Of a DNA stretch of 64,000 bases, positions 13,219 through 22,106 are shown piece after piece. Location of the stretch: assembly GCF_000016525.1 (NCBI RefSeq), contig NC_009515.1:1142501-1206500 (forward strand), written 5' to 3'. Origin of the DNA: Methanobrevibacter smithii ATCC 35061. Its GTDB lineage: Archaea > Methanobacteriota > Methanobacteria > Methanobacteriales > Methanobacteriaceae. A model generated the notes under the pieces. That model saw only the letters and a program-made list of their open reading frames with translations. It did not search any database and was not told the DNA's origin. Positions within the stretch are counted from its first letter, which is position 1. Every line of letters starts with the position of its first letter. Made by a program: the position numbers and the translations under genes.

Positions 13219-13950
13219 TTATAATTTACGGGCAAAGACTAAATACCCAGTATGACCAACCATACGGGTTTTTGGTCTGACTCCCTGAGGTCTAACTTCC
13301 AGACCTCTTTCCAATGTTTCCAATATTTCGATATTGTAAAAATTAAGTTTTTTAGCTACCCTATAAGCTATTTCTGCCTGATCAATATATGGTGCATAAA
13401 CTGCTAACCATCCGCCTACTTTTAAAGACTCATAAACATCTTCAAAAATTTCAAAAGGCTTTGGCAAATCTAAAAAGACCAGATCAATGTTTTGTTCATC
13501 GATTCCTTCCTTAATATCTTTGTTTTTAACTTCAATATTATTGATTCCAAAAGTTTCAATGTTTTTTTGAGCTACTTTAGCAAAATCTTCCCTTATTTCA
13601 TAGGTATAAACCTTACCGGTGCCGCCCACCACATTTCCGAAATTCAGTGCAATAGCTCCAGCACCAGTTCCAGAATCAACAACTCTGTCTCCTGAACCTA
13701 AACCCGTGTAAGCCAGCACAGTTCCAATATCTTTTTTAACTAATATTGAACAACGTCTATCCATTAAATCAATGAAATCATTAACAGTAGGTTTAACAAT
13801 TTTAAATGTGTGGTCCAAGTGACTTTTAAGCTCATCACCTATTTCACAATTAGCTATCTGTTCTTTAGTAACAATACCTAAATCACTTTGAAATTCACAG
13901 TCTTCTTTAAGAAGATACTTCTTACCACGTTCATCTAAAATCATTTTCAA
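13219..13950 (-). CDS. trmI: tRNA (adenine-N1)-methyltransferase TrmI
   Basis: A Rossmann methyltransferase of the TrmI/Gcd14 family, which makes m1A at tRNA positions 57/58 in archaea. The SAM loop is VVDSGTGAGAIAL and the second acidic strand VYTYEIREDFAK; LVFLDLPKP is the family DxP catalytic block. The C-terminal RPQGVRPKTRMVGHTGYLVFARK is characteristic. The frame is open from GTG 13959, but that GTG is part of the GGTGAT ribosome-binding site; TTG 13950 or ATG 13944 is the likelier start. It is 10 bp downstream of htpX on the same strand, so co-transcribed. Confidence 0.9.
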   Translation of the reverse strand: MKMILDERGKKYLLKEDCEFQSDLGIVTKEQIANCEIGDELKSHLDHTFKIVKPTVNDFIDLMDRRCSILVKKDIGTVLAYTGLGSGDRVVDSGTGAGAIALNFGNVVGGTGKVYTYEIREDFAKVAQKNIETFGINNIEVKNKDIKEGIDEQNIDLVFLDLPKPFEIFEDVYESLKVGGWLAVYAPYIDQAEIAYRVAKKLNFYNIEILETLERGLEVRPQGVRPKTRMVGHTGYLVFARKL

Positions 13951-13959
13951 ATTAATCAC

Positions 13960-14919
13960 CTAATTTTCTAATTCAGAAAGTCTTTTTACTCTTTTTAATG
14001 AATCCGGATGTGTTGAGAACAATTCCATAATTTTATTAGATGTAGAAACATCAACATTTCTTTGACTAAGTTCCCTTAACTCTTCTTCGGAAATGGATCC
14101 GTCACCATCGAAATCTATTTGTCTGAAGTCATTTAAATCTCTTGTAGCATTATCTACATCATTAACAAAAAATGCACGAACAGTATTTACATCCTTAATT
14201 GTTTCATCGTCACATCTTGCAGCTCCGTAAGATAATTTATAAAGAGCTGAAACTAAATCTGCTGGACGATTTCCATATTCCACACTAGCTTCATCTGCAT
14301 AATATTCTCTTGTTCTTGATATAAATAATACAAGCAATTGTCCTATAAGATAGAATACATAACCCAATATTCCGATAATAATACCTGCATTGTTTTCGTT
14401 GTTGCGTGAAAACATAAATGATAATGCAATATAATAACAAATCATTGGAACTAAGCTTACAATAGCTGTAACAATCATGTCATTATGTTTAATATGACCC
14501 ATTTCATGACCTAAAACTGCTTTTAACTCATTTCTATCAAGCAAACCTAAAATTGGACGAGTAATAGCTATATGTCCACTTCTTTTAGACCTGCCATATG
14601 CAAATGCATTCGGAACATTTATTTCAGAAAGTTCGATCTGTGGTTTTGGAACACCTGCTTCACATGCAAGTTCTTCAACCATCTGATGAATATTTGGAGC
14701 TTCACTTTCAGACAACGGCCTTACATTCATAGAATGTTTAACTAATGTAGGGCCAAACCAGTACTGTGCAGCTACAATACAAAGACTTATAATTAAGTAA
14801 AATGATGGTCCACCAATTCCCAAATAGCTACCAGCCAATATAACAAGGAAATACACAATAGTGAACAATATAATCATAGTAAGTGCCATTCTTACTTTAA
14901 GTTTCCATGTACCTTTCAT
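13960..14919 (-). CDS. htpX: HtpX-type membrane zinc metalloprotease with EF-hand-like loop
   Basis: A 319-residue M48B protease. Two N-terminal membrane segments (about residues 12-33 and 36-54) precede the zinc site HEMGH at residues 138-142. Two more hydrophobic segments follow, then SRTREYYADEASV with the third ligand. HtpX degrades damaged membrane proteins in bacteria. Unusually, residues 269-280 spell a complete calcium-loop pattern DFDGDGSISEEE, inside a region after the catalytic core that makes the protein longer than the roughly 290 residues usual for HtpX. The C terminus has the usual STHPDSLKRVKRL. It is followed by trmI. Confidence 0.9.
   Translation of the reverse strand: MKGTWKLKVRMALTMIILFTIVYFLVILAGSYLGIGGPSFYLIISLCIVAAQYWFGPTLVKHSMNVRPLSESEAPNIHQMVEELACEAGVPKPQIELSEINVPNAFAYGRSKRSGHIAITRPILGLLDRNELKAVLGHEMGHIKHNDMIVTAIVSLVPMICYYIALSFMFSRNNENNAGIIIGILGYVFYLIGQLLVLFISRTREYYADEASVEYGNRPADLVSALYKLSYGAARCDDETIKDVNTVRAFFVNDVDNATRDLNDFRQIDFDGDGSISEEELRELSQRNVDVSTSNKIMELFSTHPDSLKRVKRLSELEN
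14080..14115 (-). other. EF-hand-like calcium loop inside htpX
   Basis: Codons for DFDGDGSISEEE: Asp at 1, 3 and 5, Gly at 6, Ile at 8 and Glu at 12, which is the canonical EF-hand loop. A single loop is present, flanked by short helical-looking segments (DLNDFRQI before, LRELSQRN after). Confidence 0.6.
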
Positions 14920-14974
14920 TTAATACGCCTCATAATTTTATAAATTTTTTATATATTTTATAACTACCTATTTA

Positions 14975-15352
14975 TTAACCTATTCTTTCTTCAGAAATTG
15001 GTCCGCTTGAAGACCAATATGATTCATATATTCCAGGATTATACTGGCCTCCTGAAGTTGAAAATACACTTCTATAAATTGGATTTCCGTGTTCATCATA
15101 CTCACCAGTTTCATAATCTTCCTGCCAGTCATCATATTCTTTTTGTGAGCCGTAAGATTTGTCAGAATTATCTGAAGAAGTTGAAATCTGATTATCTTCC
15201 TGAGAAACATTAGTAACATTATTAGTTATATTTGTTTCATTTACATGATTATTATCACCTGCAGTAGGCATTGAAACAAAATAAAGACAACCAACAGCAA
15301 TCACAACTAACACAACAGCCAGAATTATAATTATCACATTTTTATTATCCAT
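14975..15352 (-). CDS. Single-TM exported protein, acidic and Ser/Asn-rich
   Basis: A 125-residue protein: a short MDNKN start, a hydrophobic segment (residues 6-29), then a polar low-complexity exterior with many Asn-x-Ser/Thr sites (NETN, NITN, NVTN, NVSQ), acidic stretches (EYDDWQEDYETGEYDEHGN) and a Ser/Gly/Tyr-rich end. This is the look of a membrane-anchored, possibly N-glycosylated surface protein. No family is recognised. It is divergent from rfcS and upstream of htpX on the same strand, 55 bp away. Confidence 0.55.
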   Translation of the reverse strand: MDNKNVIIIILAVVLVVIAVGCLYFVSMPTAGDNNHVNETNITNNVTNVSQEDNQISTSSDNSDKSYGSQKEYDDWQEDYETGEYDEHGNPIYRSVFSTSGGQYNPGIYESYWSSSGPISEERIG

Positions 15353-15467
15353 ATTAACACATCTTAAAATAAATATATAAACTTTATAATTATTAAATTA
15401 TACAGTACCACAATCTTAATTTAATAAAAAATACATAAATTATTAGCATATAACTTACGGTGATTGA

Positions 15468-16415
15468 ATGAGCGGACCTTGGGTAGAAAAATATAGACCA
15501 CAAAATTTAGATGACATTATCGGGCAAAAACAGATTGTAAACAGACTCCAAAAATATGTAGGTGAAGAAAGCATGCCTAATTTAATGTTTACAGGACCTG
15601 CAGGTGTTGGAAAAACAACTACTGCAATAGCTCTTGTAAAAGCTATTCTTGGGGAGTATTGGAGACAAAACTTTTTAGAATTAAATGCATCAGATGCAAG
15701 AGGAATCGATACTGTAAGAAATGACATTAAAAATTTCTGCAGATTAAAACCTGTCGGAGCCCCATTTAGAATAATATTCTTAGATGAAGTAGATAACATG
15801 ACTAAAGATGCTCAGCATGCTCTTCGTCGTGAAATGGAAATGTATACTAAAACTGCTTCATTTATACTTTCTTGTAATTACTCCTCTAAAATTATTGACC
15901 CTATTCAATCAAGATGTGCAATATTCAGATTTGGACCTATTAAAGGAGAAGAAATTGCAAACAGATTAAAATACATTTGCACATCAGAAAGATTTGAATA
16001 CACTGATGGAGGAATTGAAGCTATTGAATACTTTGCAGAAGGAGACATGCGTAAAGCAGTGAATGTACTTCAGGCAGCTGCTTCTGAAGGAAAACAAGTT
16101 GATGAAGATGCAGTTTACGAAGTTGTTTCAAAAGCAAAACCTCAGGATGTTCATAATCTCATAACAAAAGCATTGTCTGGAGATTTTATGGGTGCACGTA
16201 ATCTTTTAAGAGAAACCATGGTTTTGCAAGGAACAAGCGGAGAAGACATGGTTAGTCAAATCTACCAGGATGTTTCCAAAAGAGTATTTGAAGGAAAAAT
16301 GGAAGCAGACATTTATATTGATTTAATTGAAGCAATAGCAGATTGTGATTTTAGAATAAGAGAAGGAGCAAATCCAAGAATCCAACTAGAAGCTCTTTTA
16401 ACCCAATTCTTATAA
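15468..16415 (+). CDS. rfcS: Replication factor C small subunit
   Basis: A 315-residue AAA+ clamp-loader subunit. The RFC box WVEKYRP opens the protein; Walker [10 protein letters not shown] is at residues 43-51, Walker B IIFLDEVD, and the SRC motif (SRCAIFRF) provides the arginine finger. The C-terminal collar follows. With RfcL it loads PCNA onto primed DNA. The start ATG 15468 follows GGTGATT. rfcL begins 9 bp after the stop. Confidence 0.97.
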
Positions 16416-16424
16416 GGTATAGAA

Positions 16425-17903
16425 ATGTTATGGACAGACAAATACCGACCAAAAACACTGGATGAAGTGGTTGGCAATAACAAAGAAAAAGCATTAATCC
16501 AAAAATGGGTGGATAACTGGAAAGCAGGAAATCCGCAAAAGCCATTACTCCTAGTTGGACCTCCAGGAATTGGAAAAACAACACTTGCTCAAGCAATAGC
16601 CCGAGAATTCTCAGAATACATAGAACTAAATGCAAGTGATAAACGTTCTCAGGATGTTATTAAAAGCACTATTGGAGAATCCTCTTCCAGCAAATCATTA
16701 TTTGGAGATGACTACAAACTACTTATTCTTGATGAAGTAGACGGAATTCACGGAACTAATGACCGAGGAGGAGTAAGAGCTATTGGAGACATTATTAAAA
16801 AAGCAAAACATCCAATGATTCTAATAGCTAATGACTTTTATTCAAAACGTATTGCATCACTTAAAACAAAATGTGATGTTTTAAAAATGAGTAAAGTCAG
16901 AAGCCCGAGTATTAACAAATTACTTAAACAAATAGCCATTAATGAAGGAATTAAAGCAAATCCTGCAGCACTTAAAGAACTGGCTAAAAAATCTAATGGA
17001 GATATGCGTTCAGCAATAAACACATTCCAAGCACTGGCTAATCAAAATGAAGTTCTTGAACTAAGTGATATTGAAAACATAACTACAAAAGATGACAGGT
17101 CAACAATAATCAATGGAGTTACTGCTGTTTTAAAAAGTAAAAATCCTAACCATGTTAAAAAAGCATTGATGGTTGAAGAAGACCCGACACTTGTAATGGA
17201 ATACATTGCAGAAAATATTCCCCGTGAATACACAAAGAAAAAGGAAATCAAAAAGGCATATGAAAATATTGCCAAAGCGGATTTGTACTTTGGAAGAGCT
17301 AGAAGCAGCAGATACTACGGCTATTGGAAATATGCAACTGATTTCATGGGAGTTGGAGTCAGTGATGCAAAAGACGAAACTTACAAAAAGTTTACAAGAA
17401 TCACTTCCCCTACAGTATTTACATTAATGGGACGAAACAGAGGAAAAAGAAACCTCAGAGACAGAATAGCTGAAAAAATGTCTCAAAAACTACATATTTC
17501 ACACAGCGTAGCTATTTCAATGTTCCCCTATCTTGAAATCATGTTTGAAAACAATGAACTTGCCTGGGAAATATCTGACTTTTTAGGTTTTGAAGAAGAC
17601 GAAATAAAACGTTTCAGAACCAGAAAAATACCTAAAAAAGTTATTGAAAAAATGGAAAAACAGAAAGCTCAAAAAAGAGTTGAACAAAGAGATGCAAGAG
17701 CTCAGGAAATCCAGGACGGATTAATGGCTACAATCCCACCTCAAAAAGAAGTTAAAGAGGAACCTACTGAGGAAATACAAGAAGAAGTTGTTGATGAAAT
17801 AAAAGAAGAAACTGTTGAGGAAATACAAGAAGAATCTCAAAAAGAAGTTGAAGAAAAACCTAAAAAGAAAACTGACAAACAAGTTTCCTTATTCAACTTC
17901 TAA
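16425..17903 (+). CDS. rfcL: Replication factor C large subunit
   Basis: A 492-residue clamp-loader large subunit: WTDKYRP RFC box, Walker [10 protein letters not shown] at 45-53, Walker [10 protein letters not shown], then the collar. Residues about 410-485 are a charged linker with imperfect acidic repeats ([27 protein letters not shown]), ending [12 protein letters not shown], a PCNA-interacting (PIP-box) motif at the extreme C terminus. It is co-transcribed with rfcS. Its 3' end overlaps the convergent gene at 17889 by 15 bp. Confidence 0.97.
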
Positions 17904-18572
17904 TTCTTTTTCAATATACTCATAAGCTTTTAAAACATTTTCACGATACTGAGGAGCTACATCTTCTAAAAATTCCATAAAAGATGTAGACAAATCATCA
18001 TAATCCTTGGTTTCAATTATTTTTTTACCGTCCATTTCCAAAAATGAATTGATCCAATTAAGAGGTACATTAATCAGCGGATAAATCTCATTGGTTTTAT
18101 TGCTAAATGTCAATCCATTTCCCTTGAAAATATCCGAAAATATGGAGTTTACTTTACTGTCCAAAATAATCGGATTGACAATCAAATCATAACTTCCACC
18201 ATAAACCAATTTTACACCATATTTGCGAGTATATGGTTCCAATATAATTTCAATCAAATCATTATTTTCAGGAATTAAAATTGTGCTGTTCGGTTTTATT
18301 TCATCAGCCAGCACTTTAGAAGATTTGGAACATATTTTTTGAAATAGGGAGTTTCTAACTACTTCAATACCCGGATATTCTTTATTAAATGTAGATTGTC
18401 TTTTTCTTGAGAATTTGGAAAATCTTAGGTTATTAATATAAATTTTTTCAGCAGTATAGCTGACAAAACGTGTATCAACACCAATTATTTTTAAAAATTT
18501 CAATACATCCTTTTTAGATGTTGTAAATTCATCTTCATCCCTTTCAATGGCAAAATTAAATATAGAATCCAT
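17889..18572 (-). CDS. Uncharacterised 227-residue protein
   Basis: I do not recognise this protein. It has no signal peptide, membrane segment or nucleotide-binding loop that I can see. The composition is mixed alpha/beta: a strand-turn-strand stretch [20 protein letters not shown], a central [20 protein letters not shown], and a C-terminal acidic helix ([27 protein letters not shown]). It lies 9 bp downstream of aroE on the same strand, so probably in one transcript with it, and its last codons overlap the end of rfcL. A cytoplasmic soluble protein is the safest description. Confidence 0.6.
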
Positions 18573-18581
18573 TTTATCTAC

Positions 18582-19427
18582 TCATAAATCAAGTGTTTTT
18601 CTAAGTGTTTTTTCCATAACATCAACAGGTGCCTTCTCTCCTGTCCAGATTTCAAAGCTCTCTGCACCCTGATACAATAACATTTTAATTCCATAAACAG
18701 GAGTTGCACCTGCCTTAATAGCTTCACTAAGAAGTACTGTTTCATTAGGATTATAAACAATATCATTAACAACCAAATCAGAATGCATATCCTCTGCTTT
18801 AACAATAGCTTCGTCATTTACATGAGGACTCATTCCTACAGGAGTAGTATCTATTAAAATATCCGCATCACTTACATAACCAACTATTTTATCAATTGAA
18901 TCAAAATCAACATTATCTGTTAATTTAGAGTTTTTAAGATCCTCTGCTAATGATTTTGCTTTATTTATATCCCTATTTAAAATATGTATACTTTGAGGAT
19001 TTTCACGAGCCAGATAAAAAGAAATAGCTCTTGAAGCCCCACCAGCACCAGCCACTACAATATTTTTATCTTTAATCGAAGTTACTTCCCCAATAGCTTT
19101 AATACATCCTATCCCATCAGTGTTATATCCTTTCATTTCTTTAAAATCAATTGTATTTACTGCACCAATTAATTTAGCTATCGGATCCAGTTTGTCCAAA
19201 TACTTCATTACATTGATTTTATGAGGAATAGTTACATTAAAACCTTTTATATTAAGAGATTTTGCTCCCAAAATAGCTGATTTCAAGTTTTCAGGACAAA
19301 CATTAAATGGAACATAAGCATAGTCCAGCCCCAATTCTTCAAAAGCCGCATTGTGCATAGGTGGAGAAAAACTATGTTCTACAGGATGGCCTATCAAACC
19401 TACAATTTTTGTACTTCCATTAATCAT
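18582..19427 (-). CDS. aroE: Shikimate dehydrogenase
   Basis: A 281-residue AroE. The N-terminal substrate domain carries LIGHPVEHSFSPPMHN (the SxS shikimate site) and GFNVTIPHK with catalytic Lys; Asp in YNTDGIG completes the site. The NADP domain has the GAGGASRAI loop followed by LNRDINKA. It reduces 3-dehydroshikimate. It is divergent from the CPBP protease gene with only 55 bp between start codons, and a TATA-like run at 19451-19460 lies about 28 bp from each ATG. Confidence 0.95.
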   Translation of the reverse strand: MINGSTKIVGLIGHPVEHSFSPPMHNAAFEELGLDYAYVPFNVCPENLKSAILGAKSLNIKGFNVTIPHKINVMKYLDKLDPIAKLIGAVNTIDFKEMKGYNTDGIGCIKAIGEVTSIKDKNIVVAGAGGASRAISFYLARENPQSIHILNRDINKAKSLAEDLKNSKLTDNVDFDSIDKIVGYVSDADILIDTTPVGMSPHVNDEAIVKAEDMHSDLVVNDIVYNPNETVLLSEAIKAGATPVYGIKMLLYQGAESFEIWTGEKAPVDVMEKTLRKTLDL

Positions 19428-19447
19428 ATACTAGTGATATTTATTTA

Positions 19448-19462
19448 ATTGTATAAATATTT
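19448..19462. promoter_or_regulatory. Shared TATA-like element between aroE and CPBP gene
   Basis: GTATAAATAT (19451-19460) reads as a TATA box on both strands and its centre is about 28 bp from aroE ATG (19427, minus) and from the CPBP ATG (19483, plus). No Shine-Dalgarno sequence precedes either start, so both messages could be leaderless. Confidence 0.4.
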
Positions 19463-19482
19463 CTTTTTACAGATAATTAATT

Positions 19483-20289
19483 ATGGATTTTAATATCACT
19501 AATTTCAACGAAAGATTAAAATCAATAAAACTTAGAGAGTTGATAGTTGCAGGAATAGCAGCCATAATCCTTGGAGTAATTTTAAGTGAAATATTTCCAG
19601 CTATTTATGATTCTGATGATTTATACTTTGTTGTAATTACAATTTTAATATTAGTATTCTTCATTTATGCTCTGAAAGGCACATATGGATTAAAAACGAA
19701 TATTCATTCTGTTTTTGAAACTGGAAATCAAAAAGAAATCATTTATGTATTTTTAATAAACATATTTTTTGCAATGGTTTTTCTTGCATTATTTTCCAGT
19801 TTAGACATTATGATTGGATTTCTAGACCCCAGCTGGGAAACAGGATTTGAATTTGACTATGTAAGCCTCACACCAATTGCATTTTTTATAGATGCACTTG
19901 GAACAATTATTCTTGCACCAATTGTTGAAGAGCTAGTTTTTAGAGGAGTGCTGCTTAATCGATTAAAACTGAGAATCGGAATTATTCCTGCTATTTTAGT
20001 TTCTTCATTCTTATTTGGAATTGGACATGAATTTGGAGGAATGATAAGTGCATTCCTATTTGGAATTTGTATGTGTATCCTCTATTTAAAAACAGACAAC
20101 ATTTTAATTCCGATAACAGTTCATTTCATTAATAATTTAGTTGTAACTCTCTTAGAATCAACACATATTGACACAATAATGTTAGAATTTCCTTGGATAA
20201 TTCCAACATTAATTATATGTTTAATATCAAGTGTTTTGCTAATTTTATACATTTATAAAGGATTTAAGAAGGTAAAAACCCTTACTTAA
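19483..20289 (+). CDS. CPBP-family intramembrane metalloprotease
   Basis: A 268-residue polytopic membrane protein with the CPBP (Abi/CAAX-protease-like) motifs in order: EELVFRG (EExxxR), GHEFGG (a motif 2 histidine with family spacing) and ITVHFINN (HxxxN). About seven hydrophobic segments are visible. Family members cleave prenylated or membrane substrates, or act in peptide resistance; the substrate here is unknown. No obvious ribosome-binding site is present. Confidence 0.85.
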   Translation: MDFNITNFNERLKSIKLRELIVAGIAAIILGVILSEIFPAIYDSDDLYFVVITILILVFFIYALKGTYGLKTNIHSVFETGNQKEIIYVFLINIFFAMVFLALFSSLDIMIGFLDPSWETGFEFDYVSLTPIAFFIDALGTIILAPIVEELVFRGVLLNRLKLRIGIIPAILVSSFLFGIGHEFGGMISAFLFGICMCILYLKTDNILIPITVHFINNLVVTLLESTHIDTIMLEFPWIIPTLIICLISSVLLILYIYKGFKKVKTLT

Positions 20290-20407
20290 ATTCATACTTT
20301 ATTTATTCAGTCCTCTTTTCTTAACCTGTTAACTGCCACTTATAAATATATTAAATAATAAAATCTATAATATTATGAAATTATTGATAAATTAATGGAG
20401 GGCAATC

Positions 20408-21703
20408 ATGGAATTTACAAGACCTAGAGGAACTAGAGATTTTCTTTTTGATGAAATGAGAGAAAGAAAAAAAGCAGAATCCATATTACGCAATGTATTT
20501 GAAAATTATGCTTATCAGGAAATTAAAACACCTTTATTTGAAGAATTGAAATTATTTACAACAAAATCTGGAGAAGAAATTGTAGACCAATTATACAATT
20601 TCAAAGACAAATCTGATAGAGAATTAACTTTAAGACCAGAAATTACTGCTCCAGTAGCTAGATTATACTTAAATGAGCTTCAAAAAACTGCATCCAAACC
20701 TATCAAACTTTATTATTACGGAAGCTGTTTTAGATATGAAAGACCACAAAAAGGAAGATTTAGACAATTCTGGCAATTTGGCTGTGAATTAATTGGAGCT
20801 AAATCACCGCAAGGAGAAGCTGAAGTTATTGCAATGTGTTCAGAATCCATTGAAAAACTTGGAATCCCTGGTGCAGACGTTAATATAAATCATTTAGGAA
20901 TCATTCGCGGATTATTCAAACATTTCAACATAGATACAGCCACCCAAAGAGAAGTTATGGTTGTTATTGATAAAGGAGATAAAGACCTTCTAAAAGAATC
21001 TTTAACCGGTGAAAACCCTATTATTGACAATGAAGAATTAAACCATGTTTTATTTAAATTAATTGATATGGTTGGAGACAAATCCATTATCAAAGACATT
21101 GAAGAACTAGTTGCACCATATCCTGAATCTCACGATGCTTTAAATGAGCTTGAAGAGCTTATTGATACACTAGCTAGTTTTAAAATGGAAAATTACACTT
21201 TAAACTTAGGTGTGGCAAGAGGACTTGACTATTATACAGGAATTGTATTTGAAGTTTATATCCCATCTCTTGGAGCTCAAAAGCAGGTTTGTGGAGGAGG
21301 AACTTACAGTTTAATTAAAATCTTTGGTGGCGAAGAAGTAGTTTCCACCGGTTTTGCATTTGGTTTTGACAGATTAATGAATGCAATTGAAGAATTGGCA
21401 ACTCCAGAAGAACTTCCATGCCCTATTGACATCTATGTAGCTCCAATTTCTGATGATGTAAGACTTAAAGCTTATGAAATAACCCAAACTTTAAGATCTG
21501 CAGGAATAGCCTGTGATGTTGACTTAAACGGTAAAAAATTCAAGAAAATAATGAATCATGCAAATAAAATCAAAGTAAAACAAGTAGCCATCATTGGAGC
21601 TAAAGATTTAGAAAACAACCAGATTACCATTAAAAATATGGAAAGCGGAAACCAGGAATTAGTAGACCTTGATAATGTAGTGGAATATATTAAAGGTGTA
21701 TAA
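20408..21703 (+). CDS. hisS: Histidyl-tRNA synthetase
   Basis: A 431-residue class II synthetase. Visible are the TRPRGTRDF start, LTLRPEITAPVAR, motif 2 SCFRYERPQKGRFRQFWQFG, the histidine-specific GVARGLDYYTG and motif 3 FAFGFDRL, then the anticodon-binding domain (IDIYVAPI onward). GGAGGGCAATC precedes ATG 20408, and a TATA-like CTTATAAATATATT lies around 20339-20352. It is the first gene of a run hisS-hisI-PIN/ATPase-TIM barrel with spacings of 1-9 bp. Confidence 0.97.
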   Translation: MEFTRPRGTRDFLFDEMRERKKAESILRNVFENYAYQEIKTPLFEELKLFTTKSGEEIVDQLYNFKDKSDRELTLRPEITAPVARLYLNELQKTASKPIKLYYYGSCFRYERPQKGRFRQFWQFGCELIGAKSPQGEAEVIAMCSESIEKLGIPGADVNINHLGIIRGLFKHFNIDTATQREVMVVIDKGDKDLLKESLTGENPIIDNEELNHVLFKLIDMVGDKSIIKDIEELVAPYPESHDALNELEELIDTLASFKMENYTLNLGVARGLDYYTGIVFEVYIPSLGAQKQVCGGGTYSLIKIFGGEEVVSTGFAFGFDRLMNAIEELATPEELPCPIDIYVAPISDDVRLKAYEITQTLRSAGIACDVDLNGKKFKKIMNHANKIKVKQVAIIGAKDLENNQITIKNMESGNQELVDLDNVVEYIKGV

Positions 21704-21706
21704 ACA

Positions 21707-22105
21707 ATGGAAATTAATTTTAGACATGAAATAAATGGTCAAAAAGTCATTACTGCTATTGCCCAAGATTGGAAAACCGGGCAAATACTTATGGTAGCTA
21801 ATATGAACAAAGATGCCCTTCAAAAAACAATTGAAACTGGAAAAGCTCATTATTGGAGCACTTCCCGTAATTCCCAATGGCTAAAAGGTGAAAGTTCAGG
21901 CCACACCCAGGAAGTTAAAGAAATACTTGTTGACTGTGATATGGATGCAGTTGTTTTAAAAGTCAAACAAAACGGAGCTGCATGTCATGAAGGCTACTTT
22001 TCATGTTTCTTTAGAAAACTAAACACTAAAAACATTGAAAACTTTAATGAAGAGGATCTTGAAACAATTTTAGAAAAAGTTTTCAATCCTGATGATGTGT
22101 ATTAA
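21707..22105 (+). CDS. hisI: Phosphoribosyl-AMP cyclohydrolase
   Basis: A 132-residue stand-alone HisI, which opens the purine ring in the third step of histidine synthesis. Family blocks seen: [50 protein letters not shown], with Asp and Cys residues (DCDMDA, ACH) for Mg and Zn. It starts 3 bp after hisS, and the pairing of hisS and hisI suits histidine metabolism. There is no fused HisE domain. Confidence 0.96.
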   Translation: MEINFRHEINGQKVITAIAQDWKTGQILMVANMNKDALQKTIETGKAHYWSTSRNSQWLKGESSGHTQEVKEILVDCDMDAVVLKVKQNGAACHEGYFSCFFRKLNTKNIENFNEEDLETILEKVFNPDDVY

Positions 22106-22106
22106 A

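Noticed and set aside
14980-15219. 79-codon minus frame inside the exported protein gene
   Set aside because: It overlaps the 125-residue frame that has a proper signal-anchor and polar exterior; the shorter frame lacks features.
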